From an uncultured Bacteroidales bacterium (GTDB lineage Bacteria; Bacteroidota; Bacteroidia; Bacteroidales; P3), in the NCBI GenBank assembly GCA_900314925.1, contig OMXC01000015.1, positions 78,933 to 142,932 on the forward strand: a DNA stretch of 64,000 nt, written 5' to 3'. The translations under genes and the position numbers were made by a program. Under the pieces are notes generated by a model, which had not been told where the DNA came from, did no database searches, and saw nothing but the letters and a program-made list of their open reading frames with translations. Position 1 is the stretch's first letter. Each line of letters begins with the position of its first letter. Positions 46,111-55,198 of the stretch are shown here, in pieces.

Positions 46111-49101
46111 TCATCGCAGCACCTCGATGACACCGTTTCTGCGCACCAGGCCGTACTTGTTGCTGGCCTGGAAGCGGAAGTAGTAGGTGCCGTCGGGGCA
46201 CGGCGGCGTGTTGGGGTCCCAGCATTGGTCGTGGCTCTTGATGTCCTTGGCGTGGAACACCCTCACTCCCCATTGGTTGTATATCCACACCTCGTTCGTC
46301 GGGTACTGCCCCATCTCCACCAGGTTCACCACCTCCCACGTGTCGTTCACCCCATCGCCGTTGGGCGTCACCAGGCTTGGGAACTCAAGCCAGCAGGTGA
46401 CAATCTCCACCTGCCTTGTGGCGGTGTCCATGCAGGTGTGCACGATGCTGTCGTACCTCATGGTGAGCCACGCCTTGAGGGTCACCGCCACCTCGCCCGG
46501 CGCCGTATATCCCGGCCAGCGGTAGTAGGGCTCATATCCCGCCACGCTGTCCTCACCTATCAGCCACAGCCACCGGCAACTGTCGGGCACCGTGAGGTTC
46601 TGCAGCTGCATCTGCGGCTCCACGTCGACAGGATGCTCCGGCCACCACGCAAAGTCGGCGTCAGGCGCAGGGAAGACCACAACCGGCCACACCACGGTGT
46701 CGTGGCAGCCGCCGCTCGTCACGTCGAGCGTCAGCGTCGTGGTCGTCACCGTGTCGCCGTCGGCGAAGGTAAATGTCGCCTCACGCGCATCGCTGCTGTC
46801 GCCGCCGCCAAGCGTCCAATGCCATCCGTCGGCGTTCTCCGTCGAGTCCGTCACCCGCAGCTGCTGGTTGGAACACAGCACTATGGGCACCGTGTCTGCC
46901 CACGTAAGCCCGTCCACGCTATGGTAGGGCCGAGGCCTGAAAGCGCTGTCGCGCGGCGCAAGGGTCACATGCAGCGTCGAGTCGCAGCCGTCGACGCTGG
47001 TCATCCAGATGTCATACGTGCCCGGCCCGCCGTAGTCGATGCCATCATACATAAAGGGGCTCCACGGGCATATCACCACTGTGTCGGCCAGCTCGTAGGC
47101 CGGCGCCTCGACGGCAACATACGTCACCACGCTGTCGGCGCCGTGCACGTCGGTATAGGTCACATCCACGCTGTCTACACCCGTGAAGGTATGCCCTTGC
47201 CACACTATGGGCCATTTGTCGGGACACACGCGGCGTTCCACGCGCACATGCCGGTTCTCCCACACATGCAGATGCAGCACCAGCGTGGTGTCGCATCCCG
47301 TCGCTGCCGGCAGCATCACGCTGCTGTCGCCGCCGGCGGTGAAGGTCACCCCGTACCACGTGTACGGCAGATCGTTCTCCGTCACCGTGTCGCGCAGCTC
47401 GACCAGCGGGCCGCCCAACGCGCGGCGGTGGATGGTATGCGTGCAGGAGGGGTTGTGGGGGTCGGCAAGGGTGCAATGCCACAGCGTGCCGTCGGTGGCA
47501 ACGGTGATGCTCCGCGCGGTGTCGGCGGCGGCCATACCGTCGCGCCACCAGCTGTAGCGGAAGCCGAAGGGAGCCGTGAGGGTGACGCTATCCACATCGC
47601 AGCCGCCCACGACATCATGCTGCTTGATGCACTCGGTGTTGTAGTAGGCATAGCACCAGCGGTTGTTGAGGGCACCATCGGTGGCCGTGATGCGGAGCCG
47701 CACACGCTGTCCATGATAGGGACGAAGGTCGAAGCCTACAGCCGTGAAGTTGCGGCGGCTGTACGAGTTGTTGCGCTCGTCGAGGGCGTCCCACCCTTCT
47801 GTGGACATGCCGTCGAGGGCCACGCGATGGCAGTCGGCGGTGGGCAAAGGCCCAAGGGTGTCGTCGAGCAGTTCGATGCTGAAACGCGGCGGGTGCGTGC
47901 TGTCGGCATGCTCCACCGCAGGGCCGCCGCCGATATTCATCCAGATGCCGTCGTTCATGGCCACAGTATATTTCACCACCAGCAGGTCGCTCACGGCGGT
48001 ATCTACGCTGATGGTGTAAAGCATCGATGCCGACTCCCAGTCGCCGAGGCGGTTGCCGAGCCGCATCACGGCAGCGTCGCCCGGCGGTATGATGCATGGG
48101 AAGATCATCTGGCCGGTACCCGCTTCAGCGTTGGGGTTGGTGGTGATGGTGTGCGAGCCGCGATAGACGCCCGTCACACCCGGCCGGTCGGTGCTGCGGG
48201 GGCCAAGCTCCAGGTATGGCTCCACAGGGGTGCCTACGTAGGGCAACGCCATCGACGAGTAGCTGTCGGTGACGGCCACACAAGGTCCTTCGCGGTAAGG
48301 CGGAACATTAAAATAGCTATCCAGACCTTGGAACCTGCATGGAGATTGGTATTGGATGCCATCGCACGAGTCTATGAATCTCAAGTGATAGTAAGGCGAA
48401 GCATAGGATGTCTCGGGGAAAAAGCGAGGCACGGTGATACTGTTTCCTGTAGGGCTGTACGTGTTGCTGCCGATGCCGATGCTCACACTGGGGCTGCCGG
48501 CGGCAATCCACTCCAGCCGCACCGAGTCGGCCCAGTTGCCCGTCACACGCAGGCTCATAACCTCCACTTCACACGGCTCCGAGGTAACGAACACGTTGTC
48601 AATCCAGAATGTGCCGTCGCCGGCCATGATGTCGCGCGAGCGGAAAGCAACCCTTGCCCCCATAGGCACCGACGAGAGGTCTACCACAGCGTTATAATAC
48701 CACTCACCCCAATAGTGGACGGTTTTGAGGAGATGGAATGTCGACGTGTCGGACGCATTGGTCAGGTAACCCACCTCTATGCGTGTCGTGTTCATCGCCA
48801 GGTAATACCTAAAGCTCATCCACACGTTGTCGCCCGCATAGTCGATGCCCTCGTCGGGCATAAGGGCGTAGCATACATTGCCTTTAATGTGCAGCGAGTG
48901 AGCTCCGGAAATAGCCGTATTGTCGTACGCGAGTACACCCACATAGTTAAAGTCAAGGTTCGGCAACGCCCCCCACCCTGCCGGACGGCTGTTGCCGGCG
49001 CAATCGTCGAACTGGTAACAGAAGTTCACCTGGCAGCACACGCCTATCGGCGCAGCCAGCAGCATCAGCAGCGACAATATTATCCTCAACCGGTGGGTCA
49101 T
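46111..49101 (-). CDS. T9SS-secreted protein with type B (gliding-motility) sorting domain
   Basis: 996 aa from the ATG at 49101, which gives the signal peptide MTHRLRIILSLLMLLAAPIG; the frame above it only reads through the repeat array. It has a jelly-roll-like domain (about 24-172), Cys-containing beta-rich modules, a PKD-like region (about 740-870) and the T9SS type B C-terminal domain from FPSLVTPNGDGVNDTWEV to YYFRFQASNKYGL. Type B substrates are secreted and often anchored with help of PorP/SprF-like proteins. The role is probably surface or matrix structure. Confidence 0.82.
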   Translation of the reverse strand: MTHRLRIILSLLMLLAAPIGVCCQVNFCYQFDDCAGNSRPAGWGALPNLDFNYVGVLAYDNTAISGAHSLHIKGNVCYALMPDEGIDYAGDNVWMSFRYYLAMNTTRIEVGYLTNASDTSTFHLLKTVHYWGEWYYNAVVDLSSVPMGARVAFRSRDIMAGDGTFWIDNVFVTSEPCEVEVMSLRVTGNWADSVRLEWIAAGSPSVSIGIGSNTYSPTGNSITVPRFFPETSYASPYYHLRFIDSCDGIQYQSPCRFQGLDSYFNVPPYREGPCVAVTDSYSSMALPYVGTPVEPYLELGPRSTDRPGVTGVYRGSHTITTNPNAEAGTGQMIFPCIIPPGDAAVMRLGNRLGDWESASMLYTISVDTAVSDLLVVKYTVAMNDGIWMNIGGGPAVEHADSTHPPRFSIELLDDTLGPLPTADCHRVALDGMSTEGWDALDERNNSYSRRNFTAVGFDLRPYHGQRVRLRITATDGALNNRWCYAYYNTECIKQHDVVGGCDVDSVTLTAPFGFRYSWWRDGMAAADTARSITVATDGTLWHCTLADPHNPSCTHTIHRRALGGPLVELRDTVTENDLPYTWYGVTFTAGGDSSVMLPAATGCDTTLVLHLHVWENRHVRVERRVCPDKWPIVWQGHTFTGVDSVDVTYTDVHGADSVVTYVAVEAPAYELADTVVICPWSPFMYDGIDYGGPGTYDIWMTSVDGCDSTLHVTLAPRDSAFRPRPYHSVDGLTWADTVPIVLCSNQQLRVTDSTENADGWHWTLGGGDSSDAREATFTFADGDTVTTTTLTLDVTSGGCHDTVVWPVVVFPAPDADFAWWPEHPVDVEPQMQLQNLTVPDSCRWLWLIGEDSVAGYEPYYRWPGYTAPGEVAVTLKAWLTMRYDSIVHTCMDTATRQVEIVTCWLEFPSLVTPNGDGVNDTWEVVNLVEMGQYPTNEVWIYNQWGVRVFHAKDIKSHDQCWDPNTPPCPDGTYYFRFQASNKYGLVRRNGVIEVLR

Positions 49102-49435
49102 AAAATCTTTATGATATAATAGACGCAAAAAAGACGATTTTGTTACCCCATTAACTTTTTTTAACACCAATTCCCCCTCCCTGCCCCCATTTCCACCCGT
49201 CCTTCCATCGCTATTTCGACCATACTTCGACCATCGTTCGACCATCGTTTAACCATCAAGTATGGTCGAAGGATGGTTGAAGGATGGTCGAACGATGGTC
49301 GAAGTGCCGGACCAAATACCTGTCGACCCCCTGCTGCAGGCATGCTACCCACGTCGCTTTCAAAAAAAAATCACGGCACACACAATAATAAAAGGCCACA
49401 CGCGTTATTGAAAGCATATAAAAAGAACGAAAGAA
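49102..49435. other. Intergenic region with array 4
   Basis: This 334-nt stretch separates divergent genes. It contains the 11-bp-phased array at 49215-49302 and otherwise no coding signal. A TAnnTTTG box is not evident for the rightward gene at 49436. A pyrimidine-rich stretch (TTCCCCCTCCCTGCCCCC) lies at about 49171-49188. Confidence 0.5.
49215..49302. repeat. 11-bp-phased palindromic array, copy 4 (different unit sequence)
   Basis: Eight 11-bp units: TTCGACCATAC, TTCGACCATCG twice, TTTAACCATCA, AGTATGGTCGA, AGGATGGTTGA, AGGATGGTCGA, ACGATGGTCGA. The last four are reverse complements of the first four in reverse order with few changes, so the whole is an imperfect palindrome. The unit sequence is unrelated to arrays 1-3, but the period and plan are the same. 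Confidence 0.9.
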
Positions 49436-50215
49436 ATGAGAATTAGCAAAATACTGGCACTCATGGCCGCCTTGGCCACAACCCTTTGCGCCTCGGCGCA
49501 GAGCGGCCAAGACCTGCAGGACGACGGGCTTCACGGTACCGTGAAACGCGTCGACGCCGTCATGTACGAAGCTCACTACGACCTCAACGACAACCTCGCG
49601 AAAGGCGACCAGCTGGAGCACCTCGTCACCGAATACAACACCAAGGGCCAACGCCGCCAGCAGGTGTATCTCTCTGTGGCCGAGGACATCATCTTCCGCA
49701 CTCGCTACAAACACGACGGCTTCGGCCTCACCACCCTCGAGCACATCGTCGACAACCAGGACCGCGTCATTGGCCGCACCTACTACATCTACGACGCCGA
49801 CCACACCCTCACCGAGACCTATGTCGAAGACGCTGAGCGCCAGATAGAGAGCCGCATGCTCCTCAAGCACGACGGCCTCGGCCGCGTGAGCCAGCGCAGC
49901 TACAACGACCACGCAGGCGAAATTTTCAAACGCGAGGTATATACCTACAACCCCGACGGCACGCTCAACAAGGCCGTCGTCTACGACCGCACCAAACACA
50001 AGGTGCAGGAGAAACGCTGGGAGTACGACGAGCAGGGTTACCCCACAAGTTACACCCTCTACGATTACACCGAAGAGGAGCCCGAGATGTTCGTAACACT
50101 CTACAAACGTGAGTACGACGCCCACGGCAACTGGGTGCGCTGCACCGAGTACGAGGTCCTCGGCGACCGCATGCTCCCCACCTACACCACCACACGCACA
50201 ATCGATTACTTTTAA
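49436..50215 (+). CDS. Secreted YD/RHS-like repeat protein of unknown function
   Basis: 259 aa with a signal peptide (MRISKILALMAALATTLCASAQ). The mature part consists of repeated short beta-hairpin units such as EYNTKGQRRQQVYL, YIYDADHTLTETYV, YTYNPDGTLNKAVVYD and WEYDEQGYPTSY, similar to YD/RHS-type repeats but few in number. No enzymatic motif is seen. It lies 3 nt before era and may be co-transcribed with it. Confidence 0.7.
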   Translation: MRISKILALMAALATTLCASAQSGQDLQDDGLHGTVKRVDAVMYEAHYDLNDNLAKGDQLEHLVTEYNTKGQRRQQVYLSVAEDIIFRTRYKHDGFGLTTLEHIVDNQDRVIGRTYYIYDADHTLTETYVEDAERQIESRMLLKHDGLGRVSQRSYNDHAGEIFKREVYTYNPDGTLNKAVVYDRTKHKVQEKRWEYDEQGYPTSYTLYDYTEEEPEMFVTLYKREYDAHGNWVRCTEYEVLGDRMLPTYTTTRTIDYF

Positions 50216-50218
50216 ACG

Positions 50219-51100
50219 ATGCACCGCGCTGGCTTCGTGAATATTATCGGAAATCCCAATGTAGGGAAATCCACTTTAATGAACGCTCTCGTTGGAGAGC
50301 GTTTGAGCATTATAACAAGCAAGGCCCAGACGACGCGCAAACGTGTCATGGGTATAGTCAATGGTGATGACTTCCAGATAGTTTACACCGACACTCCAGG
50401 CATCGTCAACCCGCACAACAAGCTGCACGAGCAGATGATGGGCTTCGTGGGTACAGCCCTGCAGGACGCCGACCTGTTCCTCCTCGTCACCGAGGTGGGC
50501 GAAAGCCTCAAGAACCGCCACGTGCTGGAGAAGGTCATCAACAGCGACACTCCCGTCATCCTCGTCATCAACAAGATAGATACCTCAGACCAGGCCACGA
50601 TAAGCGACAAGATAGCCTATTGGCAGGAGCAGATTCCGCGCGCTGTGGTGGTGCCGTGTTCCGCCACCGAAGGGTTCAACGTGGACAAAATCTTCGACCT
50701 CATCCTCGAACGGCTGCCCGAACACCCCGCCTACTTCCCCAAGGACGAGCTCACCGACCGCACCATGCGCTTCTTTGTCAGCGAGATAGTGCGCGAGAAG
50801 ATTCTGCTCTTCTACCAGAAGGAGATACCTTACAGCTGCGAGGTGGCGGTGGAGAGCTACGAGGAGCGCGACGGGATAGACAACATCTCTTGCCTCATCT
50901 TCGTCGAACGTGAGAGCCAGAAAGCCATACTCATAGGCCATCAAGGCAAGGCCATCAAGAAGCTCGGCATCGAGGCCCGCAAGGACATCGAGGAGTTCAC
51001 AGGCAAGCGCTGCTTCCTAAGCCTGCACATTAAAGTGCTGAAAGACTGGCGCAACAGCGACAGGGCCTTGAAAAGTTTCGGCTACAGCCTCGAGGATTGA
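50219..51100 (+). CDS. era: GTPase Era
   Basis: 293 aa. The G1 motif is GNPNVGKST, the G2 region has TTRKRVMG, G3 is DTPGI and G4 is NKID. The C-terminal KH domain carries the ILIGHQGKAIKKLGIEARK motif that binds the 3' end of 16S rRNA. Era acts in 30S subunit maturation. It starts 3 nt after the upstream gene. Confidence 0.96.
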   Translation: MHRAGFVNIIGNPNVGKSTLMNALVGERLSIITSKAQTTRKRVMGIVNGDDFQIVYTDTPGIVNPHNKLHEQMMGFVGTALQDADLFLLVTEVGESLKNRHVLEKVINSDTPVILVINKIDTSDQATISDKIAYWQEQIPRAVVVPCSATEGFNVDKIFDLILERLPEHPAYFPKDELTDRTMRFFVSEIVREKILLFYQKEIPYSCEVAVESYEERDGIDNISCLIFVERESQKAILIGHQGKAIKKLGIEARKDIEEFTGKRCFLSLHIKVLKDWRNSDRALKSFGYSLED

Positions 51101-51205
51101 GTTTTCCCCTCTTCCCACCCACCGGCATGTACCATCCCACGATGATGGATGCTGAATTTATTCTCCCTGAAAAACAGAATGATGTGGCAAGAATGAAAAA
51201 TATTT

Positions 51206-51236
51206 TTTGCCATTTGCAGAAATATTCGTAATTTTG
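51206..51236 (+). promoter_or_regulatory. Complete Bacteroidota promoter for the DUF1846 gene
   Basis: TTTG at 51206-51209 and TAATTTTG at 51229-51236 are 19 nt apart, the consensus spacing. The ATG lies 53 nt downstream. Confidence 0.7.
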
Positions 51237-51289
51237 TATCCCGTATTTTTTGATTTTGAAATTTATCACACAATATATCAAACATCATT

Positions 51290-52771
51290 ATGAAATACGG
51301 TTTCGACAACGAGAAGTATCTTCGGATACAGTCCGAACACATCAAGGAGCGCATCTCCAAGTTCGGCAATAAGCTTTATCTTGAATTTGGCGGTAAACTG
51401 TTCGACGACTACCACGCCAGTCGTGTCCTGCCGGGATTTGAGCCCGACAGCAAGCTCAAGATGCTCACCCAGCTGAAGGACGATGCCGAAATCGTCATCG
51501 TCATCAGCGCTGTTGATATTGAGAAAAACAAGAAGCGCGGCGACCTCGGCATCACCTACGACGAGGACGTGCTGCGCCTGCGCGAGGCCTTCATGGAGCG
51601 CGGCTTCATGGTTTCGGGCGTTGTCATCACCCACTACAGCGGACAAGCCAGCGCCACCGCCTACCACGAGCGCCTCCACCGCATGGGCATCAAGGCCTAC
51701 TATCATTATATAATCGAGGGCTACCCCACCAACGTGGAGCTCATCGACAGCGACGAAGGCTTCGGCAAGAACGACTACGTCGAGACCACGCGCCCGCTGG
51801 TGGTCATCACCGCCCCGGGGCCCGGCAGCGGCAAGATGGCCGTATGCCTCAGCCAGCTCTACCAGGAGAACAAGCGTGGCATCAAGGCCGGCTACGCCAA
51901 GTTCGAGACCTTCCCCATCTGGAGCATACCCCTGAAGCACCCCGTCAACATCGCCTACGAGGCCGCCACCGCCGACCTCAACGACGTGAACATGATCGAC
52001 CCATTCCACCTCGAAGCCTACGGCAAGACGGCCGTCAACTACAACCGCGACATCGAGATATTCCCCGTCTTGAATGCCATATTTGATGGTATCTACGGCG
52101 AGAACCCCTACAAGTCGCCCACTGACATGGGTGTCAACATGGCCGGCTTCTGCATCTGCGACGACGACGTCTGCTGCCAGGCCTCAAAGGACGAGATTAT
52201 CCGCCGCTACTACACAGCCCTCTGCGACTACGCCAACGGCAAGGCCACCGACAGCGAGGTAAGCAAGATAGCCCTGCTCATGAAGCAGGCCAAGATCAGC
52301 ACCGACGACCGCCGCGCCACCGTCGCCGCCAAGGAGCGCCGCGACCACGAGGGGGCACCCTCGGCAGCCATCGAGCTGGCCGACGGCACCATCATCACAG
52401 CCACCACCAGCGACCTCCTCGGCGCCTGCGCAGCCCTGCTGCTCAACGCCCTCAAGCACCTCGCCGGCATCGACCACAGCGTCAAACTCATCTCGCAGAA
52501 GATGATAGAGCCCATCCAGCACACAAAGGTCAGCATGCTGCACGGCAGCAACCCGCGCCTGCACACCGACGAGGTGCTGGTAACCCTCTCCATCCTCAGC
52601 CTCCTCGACGACAACTGCCGCCGCGCCCTCGACAGCCTCCCAATGCTCGACGGCTGCCAGATGCACACCACCGTCATGGCCAGCGAAGTGGACCGCAAAA
52701 TCTTCAAGAAACTCGGCGTCGGCCTCACCTCCGAACCTGTTCAAAAGCCGAGCGGAGAGGCAGCTCGCTGA
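51290..52771 (+). CDS. DUF1846 family protein
   Basis: 493 aa, the normal family length. It starts YGFDNEKYLRIQSEHIKERI and contains the family's AELDVIE-like core here as VIVISAVDIEKNKKRGDLGI, then APGPGSGKMAVCLSQLYQ, which resembles a P-loop. The family has known structures but no settled biochemical role. It is monocistronic with a consensus promoter. The last 15 residues (LTSEPVQKPSGEAAR) look like a variable tail. Confidence 0.9.
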   Translation: MKYGFDNEKYLRIQSEHIKERISKFGNKLYLEFGGKLFDDYHASRVLPGFEPDSKLKMLTQLKDDAEIVIVISAVDIEKNKKRGDLGITYDEDVLRLREAFMERGFMVSGVVITHYSGQASATAYHERLHRMGIKAYYHYIIEGYPTNVELIDSDEGFGKNDYVETTRPLVVITAPGPGSGKMAVCLSQLYQENKRGIKAGYAKFETFPIWSIPLKHPVNIAYEAATADLNDVNMIDPFHLEAYGKTAVNYNRDIEIFPVLNAIFDGIYGENPYKSPTDMGVNMAGFCICDDDVCCQASKDEIIRRYYTALCDYANGKATDSEVSKIALLMKQAKISTDDRRATVAAKERRDHEGAPSAAIELADGTIITATTSDLLGACAALLLNALKHLAGIDHSVKLISQKMIEPIQHTKVSMLHGSNPRLHTDEVLVTLSILSLLDDNCRRALDSLPMLDGCQMHTTVMASEVDRKIFKKLGVGLTSEPVQKPSGEAAR

Positions 52772-52959
52772 TTCTCCCGAGGCGCCATACAGGTGGGCGA
52801 AGTCAGCCTATCCGCAAGGACTGATATAACCACTTGCATATACAAACCACCCGCCAGAAAACAATACCTAGCGGGAAATACTTTGTTTTTTAGCAGTATC
52901 CGTCAAAGCCGATATTCAGCAACCAATATTAATACCACCATATAGCCATCATCTAAACA

Positions 52960-55155
52960 ATGAGTAATCTAAGATTTAAAGTGTTGCAGGAGGCCTTCGC
53001 CAAGAAGGCGGTCGCCGTCCAGCCTCCTGCCGGCATGGTTTCCGATTATTACGGTAGCCACATTTTTGGACGAAAACAAATGGCACGCTACCTCTCGACC
53101 GAGACCTACAGGGCGTTCTGCGATGTGCTCGACAACGGGGCTCCGTTCAACCGCGAAATGGCCAACAATGTGGCTGTAGGCATGAAGAACTGGGCGCTGG
53201 ACATGGGCGCCACGCACTACACCCACTGGTTCCAGCCACTCACCGAGGGCACGGCCGAGAAACATGACGCCTTCATCGAATATGCCGGTCAGCCGGGAAG
53301 CGACGTCATCGAGGAGTTCTCGGGCAAACTGCTGGCGCAGCAGGAGGCCGACGGCTCCAGTTTCCCCAACGGCGGCATCCGCAACACCTTCGAAGCTCGT
53401 GGCTACACCGCCTGGGACACCTCGTCGCCGGCCTTCATGGTCGACGACACCCTCTGCATCCCCACCGTCTTTGTCTCCTATACCGGCGAGGCTCTCGACT
53501 ACAAGACGCCGCTGCTCAAGGCGTTGCACGCCGTCGATTGCGCCGCCACCAACGTGTGTCATCTCTTCGACCCCGCCGTGCATAAAGTCTATTCTTATCT
53601 GGGTTGGGAACAGGAGTATTTCCTTGTCGACGAATCCATATATTCCGCCCGTCCCGACCTGCTGCTGACTGGTCGCACGCTGCTGGGGCACGAATCAGCC
53701 AAGAACCAGCAGCTCGAGGACCACTACTTCGGCGCTATCCCCGCCCGTGTACAATCATTTATGAAGGAGTTGGAGTTCGAGGCATACAAATACGCCATTC
53801 CCTGCAAGACCCGCCACAACGAGGTGGCACCCAACCAGTTCGAGCTGGCGCCTATCTATAATGAGACCAACCTGGCCGTCGACCAGAACCTGATACTCAT
53901 GTCGCTGATGCACAAGGTAGCCAGCCGTCACGGCTTCAAGGTGCTGTTGCACGAGAAGCCTTTCGCCGGCGTCAACGGTTCAGGCAAACATTGCAACTGG
54001 TCGCTGGGCACCGACACCGGCGTTGGCCTCCTCACCCCCGGCAAGACTCCCGAGGAGAACCTACGCTTCGTCACCTTCCTGGTCAACGTGATGATGGCCG
54101 TCAAGAAGCACAACGCCCTCCTGAAGGCCTCCATTATGACGGCCACCAACGCCCACCGTCTGGGTGCCCAGGAGGCTCCGCCCTCCATCATCAGCGTCTT
54201 CCTAGGCAGCCAGCTCTCGGCGGTACTCGACCAACTGGAGAATGCCGACAAGGAGCAGGCCATCGTACTCGACGAGAAACGCCGTATGCAGCTCGGCGTG
54301 GCACACATCCCCGAGGTGCTGGTGGACAACACCGACCGCAACCGAACATCACCTTTCGCCTTCACTGGCAACCGCTTCGAGTTCCGCGCCGTAGGTTCCT
54401 CAGCCAACTGTGGCTGTGCCATGATAGCCCTCAACACCGCCGTCGCCTCACAGCTGAAGGAGTTCCGCCGCGAGGTGGATGCACGTATGACTTCAGGCGA
54501 ACAGAAGGAACACGCCATTTTCGAAGTGCTGCGTGAGTATATCCGCGAGTCGAAAGCCATCCGTTTCGACGGCAACGGCTACAGCAACGAGTGGCGGCAG
54601 GAGGCGCAGCGGCGCGGCTTGGATTGCGAAAGCAGCGTGCCACTCATCTACGATGCATACATATCGCCTTCGTCGGTGCAGATGTTCGAGGCCACCGGTG
54701 TGATGAATCGCACCGAACTGGCCGCACGCAACGAGGTGAAGTGGGACACCTACATCAAAAAAGTGCAGATCGAGGCCCGTGTGCTGGGCGACATCGTCCT
54801 CAACCACATCATTCCTGTGGCTACCCGCTATCAGTCGACGCTGCTCGACAACGTATACAAGATGCGGCAGGTCTATGACATCGACAAAGCCCGTACCCTC
54901 TCAGCCCACGACGACTCGCTGATAGAAGAACTCTCGGAGCACATCGCCACCATCAAGCAGAATGTGGACAACATGGTAGAAGCCCGCAAGCAGGCCAACC
55001 ACATCGCCAACGAACGGGAGCGTGCCATCGCCTACCACGACACCGTCCTGCCTTACTTCGACCCCATTCGCTACCACGTCGACAAACTCGAACTCATCGT
55101 CGACGACGAGCTGTGGCCGTTGCCAAAATACCGGGAGATTCTCTTCTCGCACTAA
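52960..55155 (+). CDS. glnN: Type III glutamine synthetase
   Basis: 731 aa, the length of GlnN rather than of GlnA (about 450-470 aa). Landmarks are GYTAWDTSSPAF, the catalytic EQEYFLVDE (metal-binding Glu), KTRHNEVAPNQFELAPIYN and the ATP/ammonia region VNGSGKHCNWSLG. It makes glutamine from glutamate, ammonia and ATP. The gene is preceded by a 188-nt spacer with no clear TAnnTTTG box. Next come the glutamine-using enzymes PyrG and PurF, so the group is functionally coherent. Confidence 0.96.
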   Translation: MSNLRFKVLQEAFAKKAVAVQPPAGMVSDYYGSHIFGRKQMARYLSTETYRAFCDVLDNGAPFNREMANNVAVGMKNWALDMGATHYTHWFQPLTEGTAEKHDAFIEYAGQPGSDVIEEFSGKLLAQQEADGSSFPNGGIRNTFEARGYTAWDTSSPAFMVDDTLCIPTVFVSYTGEALDYKTPLLKALHAVDCAATNVCHLFDPAVHKVYSYLGWEQEYFLVDESIYSARPDLLLTGRTLLGHESAKNQQLEDHYFGAIPARVQSFMKELEFEAYKYAIPCKTRHNEVAPNQFELAPIYNETNLAVDQNLILMSLMHKVASRHGFKVLLHEKPFAGVNGSGKHCNWSLGTDTGVGLLTPGKTPEENLRFVTFLVNVMMAVKKHNALLKASIMTATNAHRLGAQEAPPSIISVFLGSQLSAVLDQLENADKEQAIVLDEKRRMQLGVAHIPEVLVDNTDRNRTSPFAFTGNRFEFRAVGSSANCGCAMIALNTAVASQLKEFRREVDARMTSGEQKEHAIFEVLREYIRESKAIRFDGNGYSNEWRQEAQRRGLDCESSVPLIYDAYISPSSVQMFEATGVMNRTELAARNEVKWDTYIKKVQIEARVLGDIVLNHIIPVATRYQSTLLDNVYKMRQVYDIDKARTLSAHDDSLIEELSEHIATIKQNVDNMVEARKQANHIANERERAIAYHDTVLPYFDPIRYHVDKLELIVDDELWPLPKYREILFSH

Positions 55156-55198
55156 AAAATCATGCAATCCAATAATAATATATAATTTTTATCATTTT

